Source: Lacrimispora sphenoides
GTDB taxonomy: Bacteria > Bacillota > Clostridia > Lachnospirales > Lachnospiraceae
Direction: 5' to 3'
DNA: 64,000 nt
Assembly: GCF_900105215.1 (NCBI RefSeq)
Contig: NZ_FOIP01000001.1
Location: 3,226,501 to 3,290,500, forward strand
The position numbers and the translations under genes are program-made. How positions within the stretch are numbered: position 1 is the stretch's first letter; every line of letters starts with the position of its first letter. The notes beneath the pieces are model-generated. The model did no database searches and was not told the DNA's origin. It was given only the letters and a program-made list of their open reading frames with translations. Below are positions 53,030-62,790 of the stretch, piece after piece.

Positions 53030-53960
53030 CAAAGTTTCCTTATAAACGCCAAGCGTCGATAGTTGGTGGTACCCACCGCTATTTTAGCACGCTCATAATC
53101 TTCCAGGATTATAATTCAAGTACTTGGTTTCGCTGTGCAAACTCACAAGGTTTCGTACCACTTGAATCAAAAGATTTTGTATGGAATCATGCACACTAAA
53201 TTATATCCATACCATATTGACGATTGAAATATCCATTGGTCGGATGAATATTTGGTTTGATGTTCCTCACTTTGTATGTCCGCGGAGACACACTGTGTTT
53301 GTCACATGTTTGAGTTTTGCACTGTTTCTATAGTGAAGTATACTAAACTCCACTACTCCTGTCTTCATGTATAGAAGACAATCGGAATTGTAAGATTCGA
53401 ACCCACGACTAACCGGATATAAGCCGGGTACTCTAACCTGACTGAGTTAAATTCCGTAATTTTTAATCAATGCCTCCATGAAATGTTCTATTCTGGTAGA
53501 CTACAGCTCGTAAAACTGCAATTTTTAATGACACTTATTGCGGTCAATCGTTACAACTTTTGTTATTCATACTAAATTCCACGCCAAGCACTACTTTAAA
53601 GTATGAAAAGTGGGTTTTGTTGAACCACTATAATAAATAACCCAAGCAAACGGGTATTTTCTAAGTATTGGTTTAGGATTTTCCTTTCCGCTGGCACAGG
53701 TTTAAAGTCTCTGTACCGACTTATTTCGAGGAGGTGTCGTTAACCAACTTGCCGAATGTAAGTCAATCAACGACTTTATGAGAATAAGTTGAATTATGAG
53801 CTATTCTTATTTATTTTTTGATTTTCTTTTCTCTCTTACCTAGGGTTCCCTTATAATTTTTCTTTGAAATTAATGGAAGTTTCCCATACCTCTTACGGAA
53901 GAGTTCCGCGAAAAAATGATAGGTTAAAATTGAAAAAAGTAACTTTTCATCTCAACAATG
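53030..53960 (-). other. Structured non-coding stretch between phage operon halves
   Basis: About 930 bases with no supportable gene but many strong stems in minus orientation. Examples: AGCGT..ACGCT enclosing GGTGG-GTA-CCACC; ATTCAAGT/ACTTGAAT enclosing GGT..ACC and TGTG..CACA; GGTACAG/CTGTGCC; GTCGTT/AACGAC next to a tRNA D-arm-like AGTTGGTTAACGAC. It also contains tRNA-Ile. No group I core was found. Confidence 0.5.
53382..53456 (-). tRNA. tRNA-Ile(UAU)
   Basis: A complete cloverleaf: acceptor CGGAATT/AATTCCG with discriminator A, D-arm ACTC-AGTCAGGTTA-GAGT, anticodon arm CCCGG-CTTATAT-CCGGT (first pair mismatched), variable TAGTC, T-arm GTGGG-TTCGAAT-CTTAC. The anticodon is UAU, reading AUA. 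CCA not encoded. Most bacteria instead use lysidine-modified CAU, so a directly encoded UAU is unusual; it would suit this AT-rich, AUA-rich phage. Confidence 0.82.
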
Positions 53961-53962
53961 CC

Positions 53963-54265
53963 TTATCTACAAGCCTTTTGATACTTGCATCCATTTTTAA
54001 TTCTATTTTTAATTCCGGTTGCAATTTTAAAAGTAGGATAAATACATTTTTCTAAATTTAATTCTGGATTTCCAAATAAGTTTTTGCCCTGCATAGGTTT
54101 TCGTTCAACCAAAGTAAATCTTCCAAGCTTGGGAATTTCAACTTCTTCTCCGCAGATGAGTTTCTCTGCTGTCAAACTAGAAGAAGTATTAAAAACTTCT
54201 TCTACAGCATAATCAGATAACATGCACCTCTTTGCAACTTCTTTCACAAATTCGCTTTTATTCAA
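53963..54265 (-). CDS. Divergent HU/IHF-type DNA-binding protein
   Basis: 100 residues: MNKSEFVKEVAKRCMLSDYAVEEVFNT ... GEEVEIPKLGRFTLVERKPMQGKN, the HU fold with an altered arm, and a basic tail (GIKNRIKNGCKYQKACR). TTG start behind GGAGG, overlapping the RNA polymerase stop codon, so coupled. Together with the HU at 50324 it gives the phage two DNA-bending proteins. Confidence 0.8.
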   Translation of the reverse strand: MNKSEFVKEVAKRCMLSDYAVEEVFNTSSSLTAEKLICGEEVEIPKLGRFTLVERKPMQGKNLFGNPELNLEKCIYPTFKIATGIKNRIKNGCKYQKACR

Positions 54266-57086
54266 ATAATTTACCTCCGTATCTTTTAAATTTTATATTA
54301 AAGATATCAATATCTCCCTCGTTTGATTCTTCTATGTATGTATTTGATGGTGTTAGTTCATACATTATTTCTGTCAAGACATCGTTCTCATAGTTAAATA
54401 GTGCATAAAATAATAACTTCGAAATATGTGAATACTTTTTCATGTCTACATATTCTATCAAGGATAGCATCGTATGTTTGTTAATTTTCAATTTACTGAT
54501 ATCGTATACTAATGATTCCCTATATCGATCAGTTAATAGAAACTTTTCAGATGGAGCATAGTATTCTTTCGACCATATAGCATTAATTGAAGAATTAGTA
54601 GACTCGCACATTTTCACAATTTTATTGAGCTGTTTTTTGTTTACTGAATTTTGACTGAAATCACCAAACCTAAAACACGATGATAATGGAGTAAAATCGC
54701 TTCCTTTTGTTTTATCTGAACGATATCTATTAACTTCTTTCAATAAATAATCCATTGCTGTTTGGTGATAGTTATATTTCTTTTTATCAGGATTCCGATA
54801 TCCCTTGGTCTGAGCTATAAACCCTATAAAAGCTGGTTTTATTGCTTTGTTATTAAATGTACGTCTATCCCACTTGTCTTTTATCGTCTTAAGTTCTCTT
54901 ACAGAAGAAATATCAAATTCCTTTTTCGCTTTATCAATTTCAATACATGACAATACATTTAGAATACAGATATCGTGATATATCTCTTCAATGTCTTTAT
55001 AGCATTCGGCTAAAGATTTTCTGGATCTATTTATGTAATCCCACATCAAAGTATTTAATTCCTGGGATAAATTGACTATCTCACCGATTTTGTTTTCGCT
55101 TGTTTTGTAATCCAAGTCCGCCTTATCTGCATTTGTGTAGTGTCTTTGAGATTTCTTGGCGGTGACACGATTGGCTGGAACCTTGAAAAAATCGTAATTC
55201 TTTAAGGCAGCATCAATTAATATCTCATTGTCGGTTATTATCATCTGATCGGAATCGAAGTCAGCTCCGCTTAATCGTTCTAAGATATTTTCTCCGATAG
55301 AGTTAATACAAACAATTTCATCTGTTAAATTAAAGTATTTATCAATTAGATCATGCTGCATGTTGGTTGATACCAAAATATTCGATGTTGATATATGTGG
55401 GCTACGGCAACCTAAGACTTTTTTACCATACTTATATCGAGTGGTATGGATATGTCCAGATGGGAGAGATGTAGTTCCGTCAAATTTCCCGATACTATGG
55501 AGCAACATTTCAAATGGATTTCCAAATAATACAGAATAATTACCATCAATTAAAATATGGCCTTTTTTAATATTTTTTAAGTAAGCTTTGCATGTTTCCT
55601 TTTTAAAATCATAATAATATTTAGTGTCATAAAATGTATCTGAAAGATTCATCATAGTGTAAATAATATCATTCTTATCTTTAAATACATTGCTCAATTC
55701 TTCTCCATCGTCTACCGCACACTTAACATGATATTTTAAAACATCACTATCTGTATTTAACAGATTTACATATTCCAGAGACGGCTTTAGCAGCGTATGC
55801 ACCTCATCTGATGATAGCTGTAGTGTATTTAATAACTGGTAATGAGTTTGAACCATCCTGCCATCAAAGAAGTGTGTCTTTTTTTCATGCTTTACTATGC
55901 TAAATGTAGAGTCTATATTATTAAGCCATTGCTCGATAGGAGCAAATTTTATGTATTTTATGCTATTTGGAGTTGTAATAAGTTTTATGTCGCGAATATC
56001 TCTTGCAAGTGTAATACTATCTTTATGTAGTTGCGAAATATTGGTAATGTTATTATCTTCAAACCATTTTTGTATATTTGTATTAAAACAGCATGATTTA
56101 AAAAATCTATTTCTCAAAAGAACCATTCCATATTTTGAATAGTCACCAAGAAGACTGATATCTATCAAAGACTGTCCATCGAATATTGAGTTGGATATCT
56201 CAACACTACCTTCTTGCACCGATATCTTCTTTTCATCGTCCATTTCTACGATAATAGAATCTTCAGAAAATACGCTATCGTAATCTGGGATTATTAATAT
56301 ATTTTTATGATCTATCGTGAGTAAGTCTATAGCACTGCTTGTTGGCAATGATATATAAGACTCGAAGGCGGCTAAATCAATCAAATCTCCTTCATTAATA
56401 TCAAGTCCACATAGATCCCATTCGTGAATGTCTGCGTATAGTCTTTCGTCTACAAATAGACACTTTCCGACTCTCGATGATCCAGATGTCCTTTTTAAAC
56501 GAATATAATGTGTGCCATTACAATTAAATCCATTTTCATATAGGTAATCTCTTAGTTCTTTTTTTGTATATGAGACTTGCACTGTTTTGACGGTATATAC
56601 TTGATTTCCATACCTATCTTCTTCAAAATTAAAACCATCTGGTAGCTCGAAACGGGTGATTTCTCTGGTGGGAGTGAGAGCTACAACTCCTACTATAACG
56701 CCATCATCTAAGGCTATATTGTCTGTAAAATGAAGATCGTCTAGTAAATATCCATCCATAACATATGTATTGGCTTTGACCTTATTAAAATCTTTGCTAC
56801 TATACTTAAAAGTTACATTTATAATTTTATCAGTAAATTCTTTCCCATTGTGTGTAAAAGTGAATGTATCGCTTTTATCGTAAATGCGACTTACAATCTC
56901 TCTTATTTTTTCACTATCAAGGCTAAAATCCAGTGAGTTAATAAACCGATTGAAATTCACATCACCCTTCTTTGTCAATAATCTATAGCCTATTTTATTT
57001 TTCTTTTCGTCTAAAAAATTGTTTGCAAGGAACAAATCCTTCGCATCAACGCTTGGTATATAAATACAATTTCTTTTTGACTGCAA
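54258..57086 (-). CDS. Single-chain DNA-dependent RNA polymerase, YonO/QDE-1-like
   Basis: 942 residues, close to the length of SPbeta YonO. The active-site motif is SGADFDSDQM with Asp609, Asp611 and Asp613 (a D-x-D-x-D metal triad; usual form DFDGD). Upstream, LLRNRFFKSC and CRSPHIS (Arg561) match the catalytic double-psi barrels of RNA-silencing polymerases and YonO. Such enzymes fuse both beta and beta' barrels in one chain and, in SPbeta, transcribe late genes. Here it lies in the early block ahead of an all-minus late region. It starts two bases after the CoiA-like gene. The Gly-to-Ser change is a distinctive variant. Confidence 0.82.
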   Translation of the reverse strand: MQSKRNCIYIPSVDAKDLFLANNFLDEKKNKIGYRLLTKKGDVNFNRFINSLDFSLDSEKIREIVSRIYDKSDTFTFTHNGKEFTDKIINVTFKYSSKDFNKVKANTYVMDGYLLDDLHFTDNIALDDGVIVGVVALTPTREITRFELPDGFNFEEDRYGNQVYTVKTVQVSYTKKELRDYLYENGFNCNGTHYIRLKRTSGSSRVGKCLFVDERLYADIHEWDLCGLDINEGDLIDLAAFESYISLPTSSAIDLLTIDHKNILIIPDYDSVFSEDSIIVEMDDEKKISVQEGSVEISNSIFDGQSLIDISLLGDYSKYGMVLLRNRFFKSCCFNTNIQKWFEDNNITNISQLHKDSITLARDIRDIKLITTPNSIKYIKFAPIEQWLNNIDSTFSIVKHEKKTHFFDGRMVQTHYQLLNTLQLSSDEVHTLLKPSLEYVNLLNTDSDVLKYHVKCAVDDGEELSNVFKDKNDIIYTMMNLSDTFYDTKYYYDFKKETCKAYLKNIKKGHILIDGNYSVLFGNPFEMLLHSIGKFDGTTSLPSGHIHTTRYKYGKKVLGCRSPHISTSNILVSTNMQHDLIDKYFNLTDEIVCINSIGENILERLSGADFDSDQMIITDNEILIDAALKNYDFFKVPANRVTAKKSQRHYTNADKADLDYKTSENKIGEIVNLSQELNTLMWDYINRSRKSLAECYKDIEEIYHDICILNVLSCIEIDKAKKEFDISSVRELKTIKDKWDRRTFNNKAIKPAFIGFIAQTKGYRNPDKKKYNYHQTAMDYLLKEVNRYRSDKTKGSDFTPLSSCFRFGDFSQNSVNKKQLNKIVKMCESTNSSINAIWSKEYYAPSEKFLLTDRYRESLVYDISKLKINKHTMLSLIEYVDMKKYSHISKLLFYALFNYENDVLTEIMYELTPSNTYIEESNEGDIDIFNIKFKRYGGKLFE

Positions 57087-57088
57087 TA

Positions 57089-58903
57089 TTATTCCTCCAT
57101 TAATCTAATGTCTCCATTTATGCCATATGCTAATTCGTTCATCGACTTAAGTAAAATGTCTTTAAAATATTTTTCATCAGCGTCAACTGGCACTCCATTT
57201 GGAGCAAAGTTTATTAAATATGTATTGTCTAATAAAAACAAACGCTTACAAAATAATGTATCACCTTCAATTTTCCAGCATTTATTTTTACATGAGTTAA
57301 CCATATCGCATAAATAGCTAACGATTTTTTCAATACGATATATATATTTTATTTTGTTACAAAATCTTTCAGAGATTATTTCATCCAGTTTGTTGAAATC
57401 ATGATTAGCATCGTAATCATATGTTTCCATTTCTAAATAATCATATAATAGCCAAATTTTTCTAAAATCAGACGATACTCTTATTTTTATACTGTCGTTA
57501 TTCGTGCACATTGCTTCCAACTTGCTTATAGCTTTTCGATATCCAGAATTGTTCATCAGTGCTGTTTTTATCTGCTCATTTTTAAAATTCAGAAATGCGG
57601 CACTTTTGTATTCTTCATAATATCTTTCTATCACGGCTGAATTTATATGACATAACTGCAACTCAACTCGTCCAATTTCTTCTTTTATGTAAGGGCTGTG
57701 TATGTAGTCATGAAAAGTAATATTAAAGATCAATTCACTAAAAGGATAATTACTTACAGACCAATGGCTTCGTGGTGCTATTAACTTAATATATTCAAAG
57801 TTACTAATAGTTTCCAATGCTCTTATCTTTTTTGATGAAGCTTCGGTCTTGCATTTTAGTAAATCAATAGCATTTTGAAAGTCCTTTTTAATAAGTAACC
57901 CCTGTTCCACTTTAATTCTATAAAAAACTCTTTCAAAACAAGTATAGTCTAGATATTTTATAGCACTTTTGAAATTCACCTCATATATTAAAGGCGATAC
58001 ATGGGAGCAAGACACTTCGATACCGGGAATGTCGTCGTTATCATTTTGTAAGAGCGTTAAAATGTCAAAAAATTGCTTATTTATAATTTCCTTAAACTGA
58101 TCTTTAAAAGATGTGCATGTCTTGTTTTTTAGATTTTTATAGCACCATACCTGGTCAGCATAGTCCATTGAATTAAAAGCAGACACTACATCGTTTTCAG
58201 AGACATTATCGCTTTTATATTGACACAATACATTCCAGAACCAATCCAATTTTTCCCATTGCATCTTATAATTTAGTTTATCTTGTCGCTTCCATTCTAG
58301 CTTTCGCCTTGCAATGGTACTGTCATAATCATTTTTCGTGTATGACTTTATAAAACACTCCCCATCTGAATAAATCACTTTAAATTCAGGGATATCATTG
58401 TTGTGCTTTTGATTTATAAATTCTCTTGCGTTGATTTCAATCACATCGTTACCCAGTTCATCCCAAACAGGAATGTAGTGAGCTGACTTTTTGTTGGAAT
58501 ATGCTATTTCAACAAAAAATGTTTTCCCATCTTTAGTTTCCACAATGATGTCTGGTCGGTAATCTCCAAATGAAGTATGTAATGTTTTTTCAGTTTCAAT
58601 ACCTGATACTGTAAAGGTGTCACCATCAACTATAAAAACGCTACTATTTTCAAATAGCCATGTTTTACAAATATAGTGAACAAAGCTTTCTTCTGAACAC
58701 CCTCCAGATTCATGATAGAAATGCGGCTGAACAAGATATTCGTTTTCTTTTTTGTACGCCCTTGGTTTTACAACGCCTTTGCAACAGGGGCAGTAGTAAA
58801 TTCTGTCGTCTCTAACATCATTAATATGTACATAGTTTGCAGTATCATCTTTGTTATCTAAAGCAACGATAAGCTGTGGCAGATCGTTATAGTTGTTTTT
58901 CAA
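57089..58903 (-). CDS. CoiA-like nuclease / zinc protein (604 aa)
   Basis: The N terminus has the CoiA layout: YYCPCCKGVVKPRAY (zinc CxxC), QPHFYHESGG, and a PD-(D/E)xK nuclease signature DYRPDII ... FFVEIAYSNKK (Asp, Glu and Lys visible, about residues 105-130). The long C-terminal region (about 250-600) is helical and unassigned. CoiA-type proteins act in DNA processing; in this phage the gene is coupled (two-base gap) to the RNA polymerase, so it may act on the same templates. Confidence 0.72.
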   Translation of the reverse strand: MKNNYNDLPQLIVALDNKDDTANYVHINDVRDDRIYYCPCCKGVVKPRAYKKENEYLVQPHFYHESGGCSEESFVHYICKTWLFENSSVFIVDGDTFTVSGIETEKTLHTSFGDYRPDIIVETKDGKTFFVEIAYSNKKSAHYIPVWDELGNDVIEINAREFINQKHNNDIPEFKVIYSDGECFIKSYTKNDYDSTIARRKLEWKRQDKLNYKMQWEKLDWFWNVLCQYKSDNVSENDVVSAFNSMDYADQVWCYKNLKNKTCTSFKDQFKEIINKQFFDILTLLQNDNDDIPGIEVSCSHVSPLIYEVNFKSAIKYLDYTCFERVFYRIKVEQGLLIKKDFQNAIDLLKCKTEASSKKIRALETISNFEYIKLIAPRSHWSVSNYPFSELIFNITFHDYIHSPYIKEEIGRVELQLCHINSAVIERYYEEYKSAAFLNFKNEQIKTALMNNSGYRKAISKLEAMCTNNDSIKIRVSSDFRKIWLLYDYLEMETYDYDANHDFNKLDEIISERFCNKIKYIYRIEKIVSYLCDMVNSCKNKCWKIEGDTLFCKRLFLLDNTYLINFAPNGVPVDADEKYFKDILLKSMNELAYGINGDIRLMEE

Positions 58904-58924
58904 ATAATCCCTCCCTTTGTAACT

Positions 58925-59269
58925 CTACGCAATTTCTTTCATCCACTCTATAGTCAGAGCAATACCATTATCTAGTTCCTTTATGTATCTATCTAAAAAT
59001 CTTGTTTCAATCATTCTATTGACAAGCCTATCTACATCGTAGCTAATTGTGACATCACGGCTTGCAATTTCCTGAGTAGAAACCGGCCATCTAAATTCCT
59101 GATGCGCTTGGTATGGAGTGTCAGCATATTCCCGAAGTTCTACTTCAATTCTATATTTGCTTTTATCAGTATCAGATGATCTATAGATTACAATAATGTC
59201 ACACAATATATTCCCATTAGAATCCCGATACTTGTATGTATTTAAGTATGATTTTATTACGTCACTCAT
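58925..59269 (-). CDS. Hypothetical phage protein (114 aa)
   Basis: MSDVIKSYLNTYKYRDSNGNILCDIIVIYRSS... beta-rich first half and helical end (RFLDRYIKELDNGIAL). GAGGAG places the start at MSDV; the longer frame overlaps the upstream gene. Function unknown. Confidence 0.62.
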   Translation of the reverse strand: MSDVIKSYLNTYKYRDSNGNILCDIIVIYRSSDTDKSKYRIEVELREYADTPYQAHQEFRWPVSTQEIASRDVTISYDVDRLVNRMIETRFLDRYIKELDNGIALTIEWMKEIA

Positions 59270-59301
59270 TTTATGATTCTCCTCGCAATTATCATTATTT
59301 G

Positions 59302-59655
59302 TTATTTTGCTGACAAGTACCAAATGCCGTCTTGTCTATCTAAAACAATATTAAATCCGTAAATCCTTATTAGTTCATGAAGCTGTTCCTCCGTAAACAA
59401 ATATCCTATTGACCCATTATGTAAATTCCATAAGCATTCATTAACAACATCATTAGCGTAGAGATTCAATTTTGTACACTTTGATCCATTTGAATTTAAG
59501 ACAATAAACGTCTTTAAATATTCAAGATAGTCTACACATGGTTTTCTTGCCTCCTTCATAGAAATTACATATCTATTTATTCCCTTACCGGTAGTACGAT
59601 GACTCACCGGATTTCTAAAAAACTCATCTAATCCTTTTCTGCTGTTAATCTCCAA
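59302..59655 (-). CDS. Hypothetical phage protein (117 aa)
   Basis: MEINSRKGLDEFFRNPVSHRTTGKGINRYV ... YLFTEEQLHELIRIYGFNIV. Basic N terminus, alpha-beta. Early operon. Function unknown. Confidence 0.62.
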   Translation of the reverse strand: MEINSRKGLDEFFRNPVSHRTTGKGINRYVISMKEARKPCVDYLEYLKTFIVLNSNGSKCTKLNLYANDVVNECLWNLHNGSIGYLFTEEQLHELIRIYGFNIVLDRQDGIWYLSAK

Positions 59656-59704
59656 TACCTAATTCTCCTTTTACTTTCTATTATTTTTACGATAGTATTC
59701 ATAG

Positions 59705-60640
59705 TCATTCCTTCCTTTCCAAAAAGTCATAATTATCAAATACTGATAAGTCCTTGATCTTGTTTAAATAATCTTCATAACCTTCTTTATCGTATAGTGC
59801 TTCATATTTTTTATTATTCTGTTTAACATAATTGTAAATCTTGACGATTTCTTCGTCAGGGTATTTAGTTCCTTTACAGAGCCAATAGTACTTTTGGGCT
59901 AGTTTACGGTTATCATTAGCTTCTAATTTCTTTTCTTTAACCTGCCTATGACCGTTTTTATAAAGCATATAATCTTTGGAATATTTTTTAATGTAGTCTT
60001 TATCCATATACCTGCCGTAAACATTTGGCAACTGCGATATTTCTCCTTTATCATTTATCACGAAATCATCAGCGCGACTTACGTAAATTACGCATAAGTC
60101 TTCCAAAATAGTGTTATATCTCATAATTGTTCTGGTTGATAATCCGCTAATAGTAGATAGATAATCCTGAGTCTGATGACCAACCACGTTACACTTAGAT
60201 TCCCCACTTTCTAGGAATATGGTTATTTTGCTATTTATTGAATCCATTAAATATATGTAATATCTGAATACCTGCAATTTATTTTTGTACTGTGATTCCA
60301 TGATCTTACGCATTTCACTAATTTTCAAAACTGTATATTTTTCATTGGTTGTATTTACGTTTAGAGAGTCGCAGTTAAGAATATATGAATCTTTAGATAT
60401 TTTTTCTCCAATCACATACTTATTTTCTAACAGCGAATTTGCAGCCATATATATCTTTTTTCGAATTTTCAGTCCTACTTGGTTATCATGATATATTGCA
60501 AATAGGAGAGAATCGATGCTGATATAGTAATGCTCCATTTCAGCTATTGGCATTAATATCTTCAGATAACAATAAACAAGTATTTCATAATCAGTTACAG
60601 TTGGAGAACGAGATAATTTCTCCGGTAAAAATATCTTAAT
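59705..60640 (-). CDS. wHTH replication-initiator-like protein with apparent AUU start
   Basis: 311 residues from an ATT codon at 60640-60638, placed six bases after AAAGGAG. In-frame text before the first ATG (KIFLPEKLSRSPTVTDYEILVYCYLKILM) is clearly protein-like, and no standard start precedes it. A central winged-helix segment is visible (YLSTISGLSTRTIMRYNTILED). The layout resembles RepA-N/replisome-organiser-type proteins of Firmicutes elements, but the assignment is tentative. First gene of the early operon. Confidence 0.62.
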   Translation of the reverse strand: MKIFLPEKLSRSPTVTDYEILVYCYLKILMPIAEMEHYYISIDSLLFAIYHDNQVGLKIRKKIYMAANSLLENKYVIGEKISKDSYILNCDSLNVNTTNEKYTVLKISEMRKIMESQYKNKLQVFRYYIYLMDSINSKITIFLESGESKCNVVGHQTQDYLSTISGLSTRTIMRYNTILEDLCVIYVSRADDFVINDKGEISQLPNVYGRYMDKDYIKKYSKDYMLYKNGHRQVKEKKLEANDNRKLAQKYYWLCKGTKYPDEEIVKIYNYVKQNNKKYEALYDKEGYEDYLNKIKDLSVFDNYDFLERKE

Positions 60641-60659
60641 AAGCAGCTCCTTTCTTTCA

Positions 60660-60745
60660 CCATAGTGACAGCTAGGTACCTCACGACTATACCATCGTGT
60701 AGAGTGTAGGGTATGGTTTCAGGTACCCAGTTGTCAGTCAATAAC
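60660..60745 (-). promoter_or_regulatory. Palindromic leader of the early operon
   Basis: TGACAACTGGGTACCT and AGGTACCTAGCTGTCA form the outer stem, with ACCAT/ATGGT inside. It lies just upstream of the AUU-start gene. Probable RNA leader or protein-binding site. Confidence 0.5.
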
Positions 60746-60886
60746 AATATATAATAATAACAATATATAACTATTTAACATTCACTCTATTGCATAGAGT
60801 TGAATCGAGGATTCTTTTTCTCTGGTACTACATTTCTGGTAAGTACCATCTCTACTGTAATAATTCTGCATATGTAAATTTATCCC

Positions 60887-61174
60887 TTATATAAATTTCA
60901 CTTCTACAGTTTTGTATCCCATCATCTTGGCAATCAGATATGTAATGTAGCCATCTGTTAGAGTATTCTTCTTGTCAACAACGATAGGAGATAAGAAGTC
61001 ACCGGTACGAATGTAATATGTATACTTTGCTGCTAGGTTATCTACTCTAGGTGGGTGAGATAACATTTCTGGTGGAATAGTGATCTTGGATAGAGGTATT
61101 GCTTTTTTCTGTAAGGTCTGTAATTTCAAATTACTTCTGATATGTAACAGGTTAGTGAATCTAATAATCTTCAT
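60887..61174 (-). CDS. ParB/sulfiredoxin-fold small protein
   Basis: 95 residues. PLSKITIPPEMLSHPPRVDNL ... TGDFLSPIVVDKKNTLTDGYITYLIAKMMGY follows the ParB N-terminal fold (a strand, then the DGYxTY/L turn that replaces the usual DGxxR). Possible phosphate/nucleotide binding or partition role. GGAGG before the ATG. First gene left of the putative origin region. Confidence 0.7.
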   Translation of the reverse strand: MKIIRFTNLLHIRSNLKLQTLQKKAIPLSKITIPPEMLSHPPRVDNLAAKYTYYIRTGDFLSPIVVDKKNTLTDGYITYLIAKMMGYKTVEVKFI

Positions 61175-62790
61175 TTAAATCCTCCTTGTAGTGTGATTAT
61201 GGTTTTCTTTATTTGCTTGTATGAATCATAACACTTACGGATTATGATGTCAATAGTTTTCTTTATTTATTTGTAATTATATTTTCAAACAATTGGTTAG
61301 GTAAAATTATAAGATGTGAAAATGGTGAGTTCGGCAGATAGGATTATTTTTTGCATTATATAGGAAACAAATGCTTATCCTGTAATGGTTTGTTGGGTGT
61401 GGGAGTAGTAAGAGAGTAGTGATCGGAGATATGGGTTTTGTGAAAATAGGGGTGAGTTCGTAAAGATGCTTATTTTATAAGGGTTTGCTTGACTTCAGAG
61501 AGGGGAAAGTGCTGATTTTGAATTGTCTGTAAATTCAATTTGGCCTTATTTTATATGTATTCCTTCGAACTCACTAACGAACTCATTTTGTGTGATTTTG
61601 GAAATTGTATAGACAATTAGATAGTGTACAGGGTGGTAATGTAGTTGAGACATGAAATTATGATGATTTTATTGTATCTGATAATTTGATTAATTGTAGT
61701 TGTAATATGTGGGGATTTTATGATAAAAGAGGTTGAAATTTCAACTTGATGTGTGAGTAGAACTGATATGCGGTATTCCGACACGTAAAAACAGTCTCAA
61801 AATGTAAATATACCCCGGTCATGGGTAATGAAATAATATACAACAAATAGGCATGTTAACCTATGCGTAATAGGGCATAATTACATGTTCAATGTATACC
61901 ACTATATATGTCTGCGTTAAACTCTTGTTTAGTGCAATGATAGTAAAAATAGTGCATAGTTTGCAATGGTTAAATATATGCATATTGTACAAGCGAATGA
62001 TATGATTATAGAATTGTAGCTAATTGTATGAATGAAATTGATATTGACAGATAATTATGATGGCGCAATGATGGATAAATGAATTACTGTAGCAGGTAAA
62101 GGGGCGGTGGTTACGATGCCTTTATGCGACCAGGTATCGTCAAGTCTGATATAGCTAGTAAGTTTGGCAAGGTTCGTTGTAATTAAATACTACAAGTGTA
62201 ATATTAACAATAATATAAAAAGATACTAACTATAATTTATATACTAACTTACTATAATATACTTAGTATCATATCAACCCTAACATCTTTGTTTCATGGT
62301 ATATAAACAATACTAACTGCATAAAAGATAGTAAGTGTAAAAAAGATAATAACTATATAAAATATACTTAGTATAAAAAAGATACCATTGTGTCATATCA
62401 AGGTTTCTTAGAATTTACATGATTATACCTTATTCATTTTACCACTCGGCCATCATATTATCATACACTCCACAACACATTTAAACGCTTAATTTCTCAT
62501 CGTAATCGCATACCCTTACACTTTATCATTCATGCCATTACAAGCTGTATATGAGCCAAATAACAACACGTACAATCAATGCAACACCATCATATCCCAT
62601 CAATAATTAATCTATATCAATCAGTCATATTCCGACACATTCCATCATACCATATCAATATCAGCGACATGATATCCAATAGTAACCAAAAAATATACAG
62701 TTTATTCCATATTTCTTACTTGACAAAGTCGAACATACATACTATTATTGAACTCACAGACAAAGAACATACGTACTAGTGTTATGGCTT
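61175..62790. other. 1.6-kb gene-free region, candidate replication origin or control region
   Basis: No supported gene. The plus strand is G-rich and C-poor at 61300-61800, then C-rich and G-poor at 62400-62790. Around the switch (62219-62390) are direct repeats. Very AT-rich with many short palindromes. Genes run leftward on its left; on the right is a repressor-like gene. Confidence 0.45.
62219..62390. repeat. Iteron-like repeat cluster
   Basis: TATACTTAGTAT occurs twice exactly (62258-62269 and 62363-62374), with several ATACTAACT / AGTTAGTAT-like copies and AGATAGTAAGT between. Spacing is not strictly regular. Confidence 0.5.

Noticed and set aside
53030..53960. Second group I intron
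   Set aside because: No R-type GTTCAACGA sequence with matching P7 or P6, and the stretch does not interrupt a gene.
62219..62390. CRISPR array
   Set aside because: The repeats are short, AT-rich and irregularly spaced, without unique spacers of constant length or cas genes.
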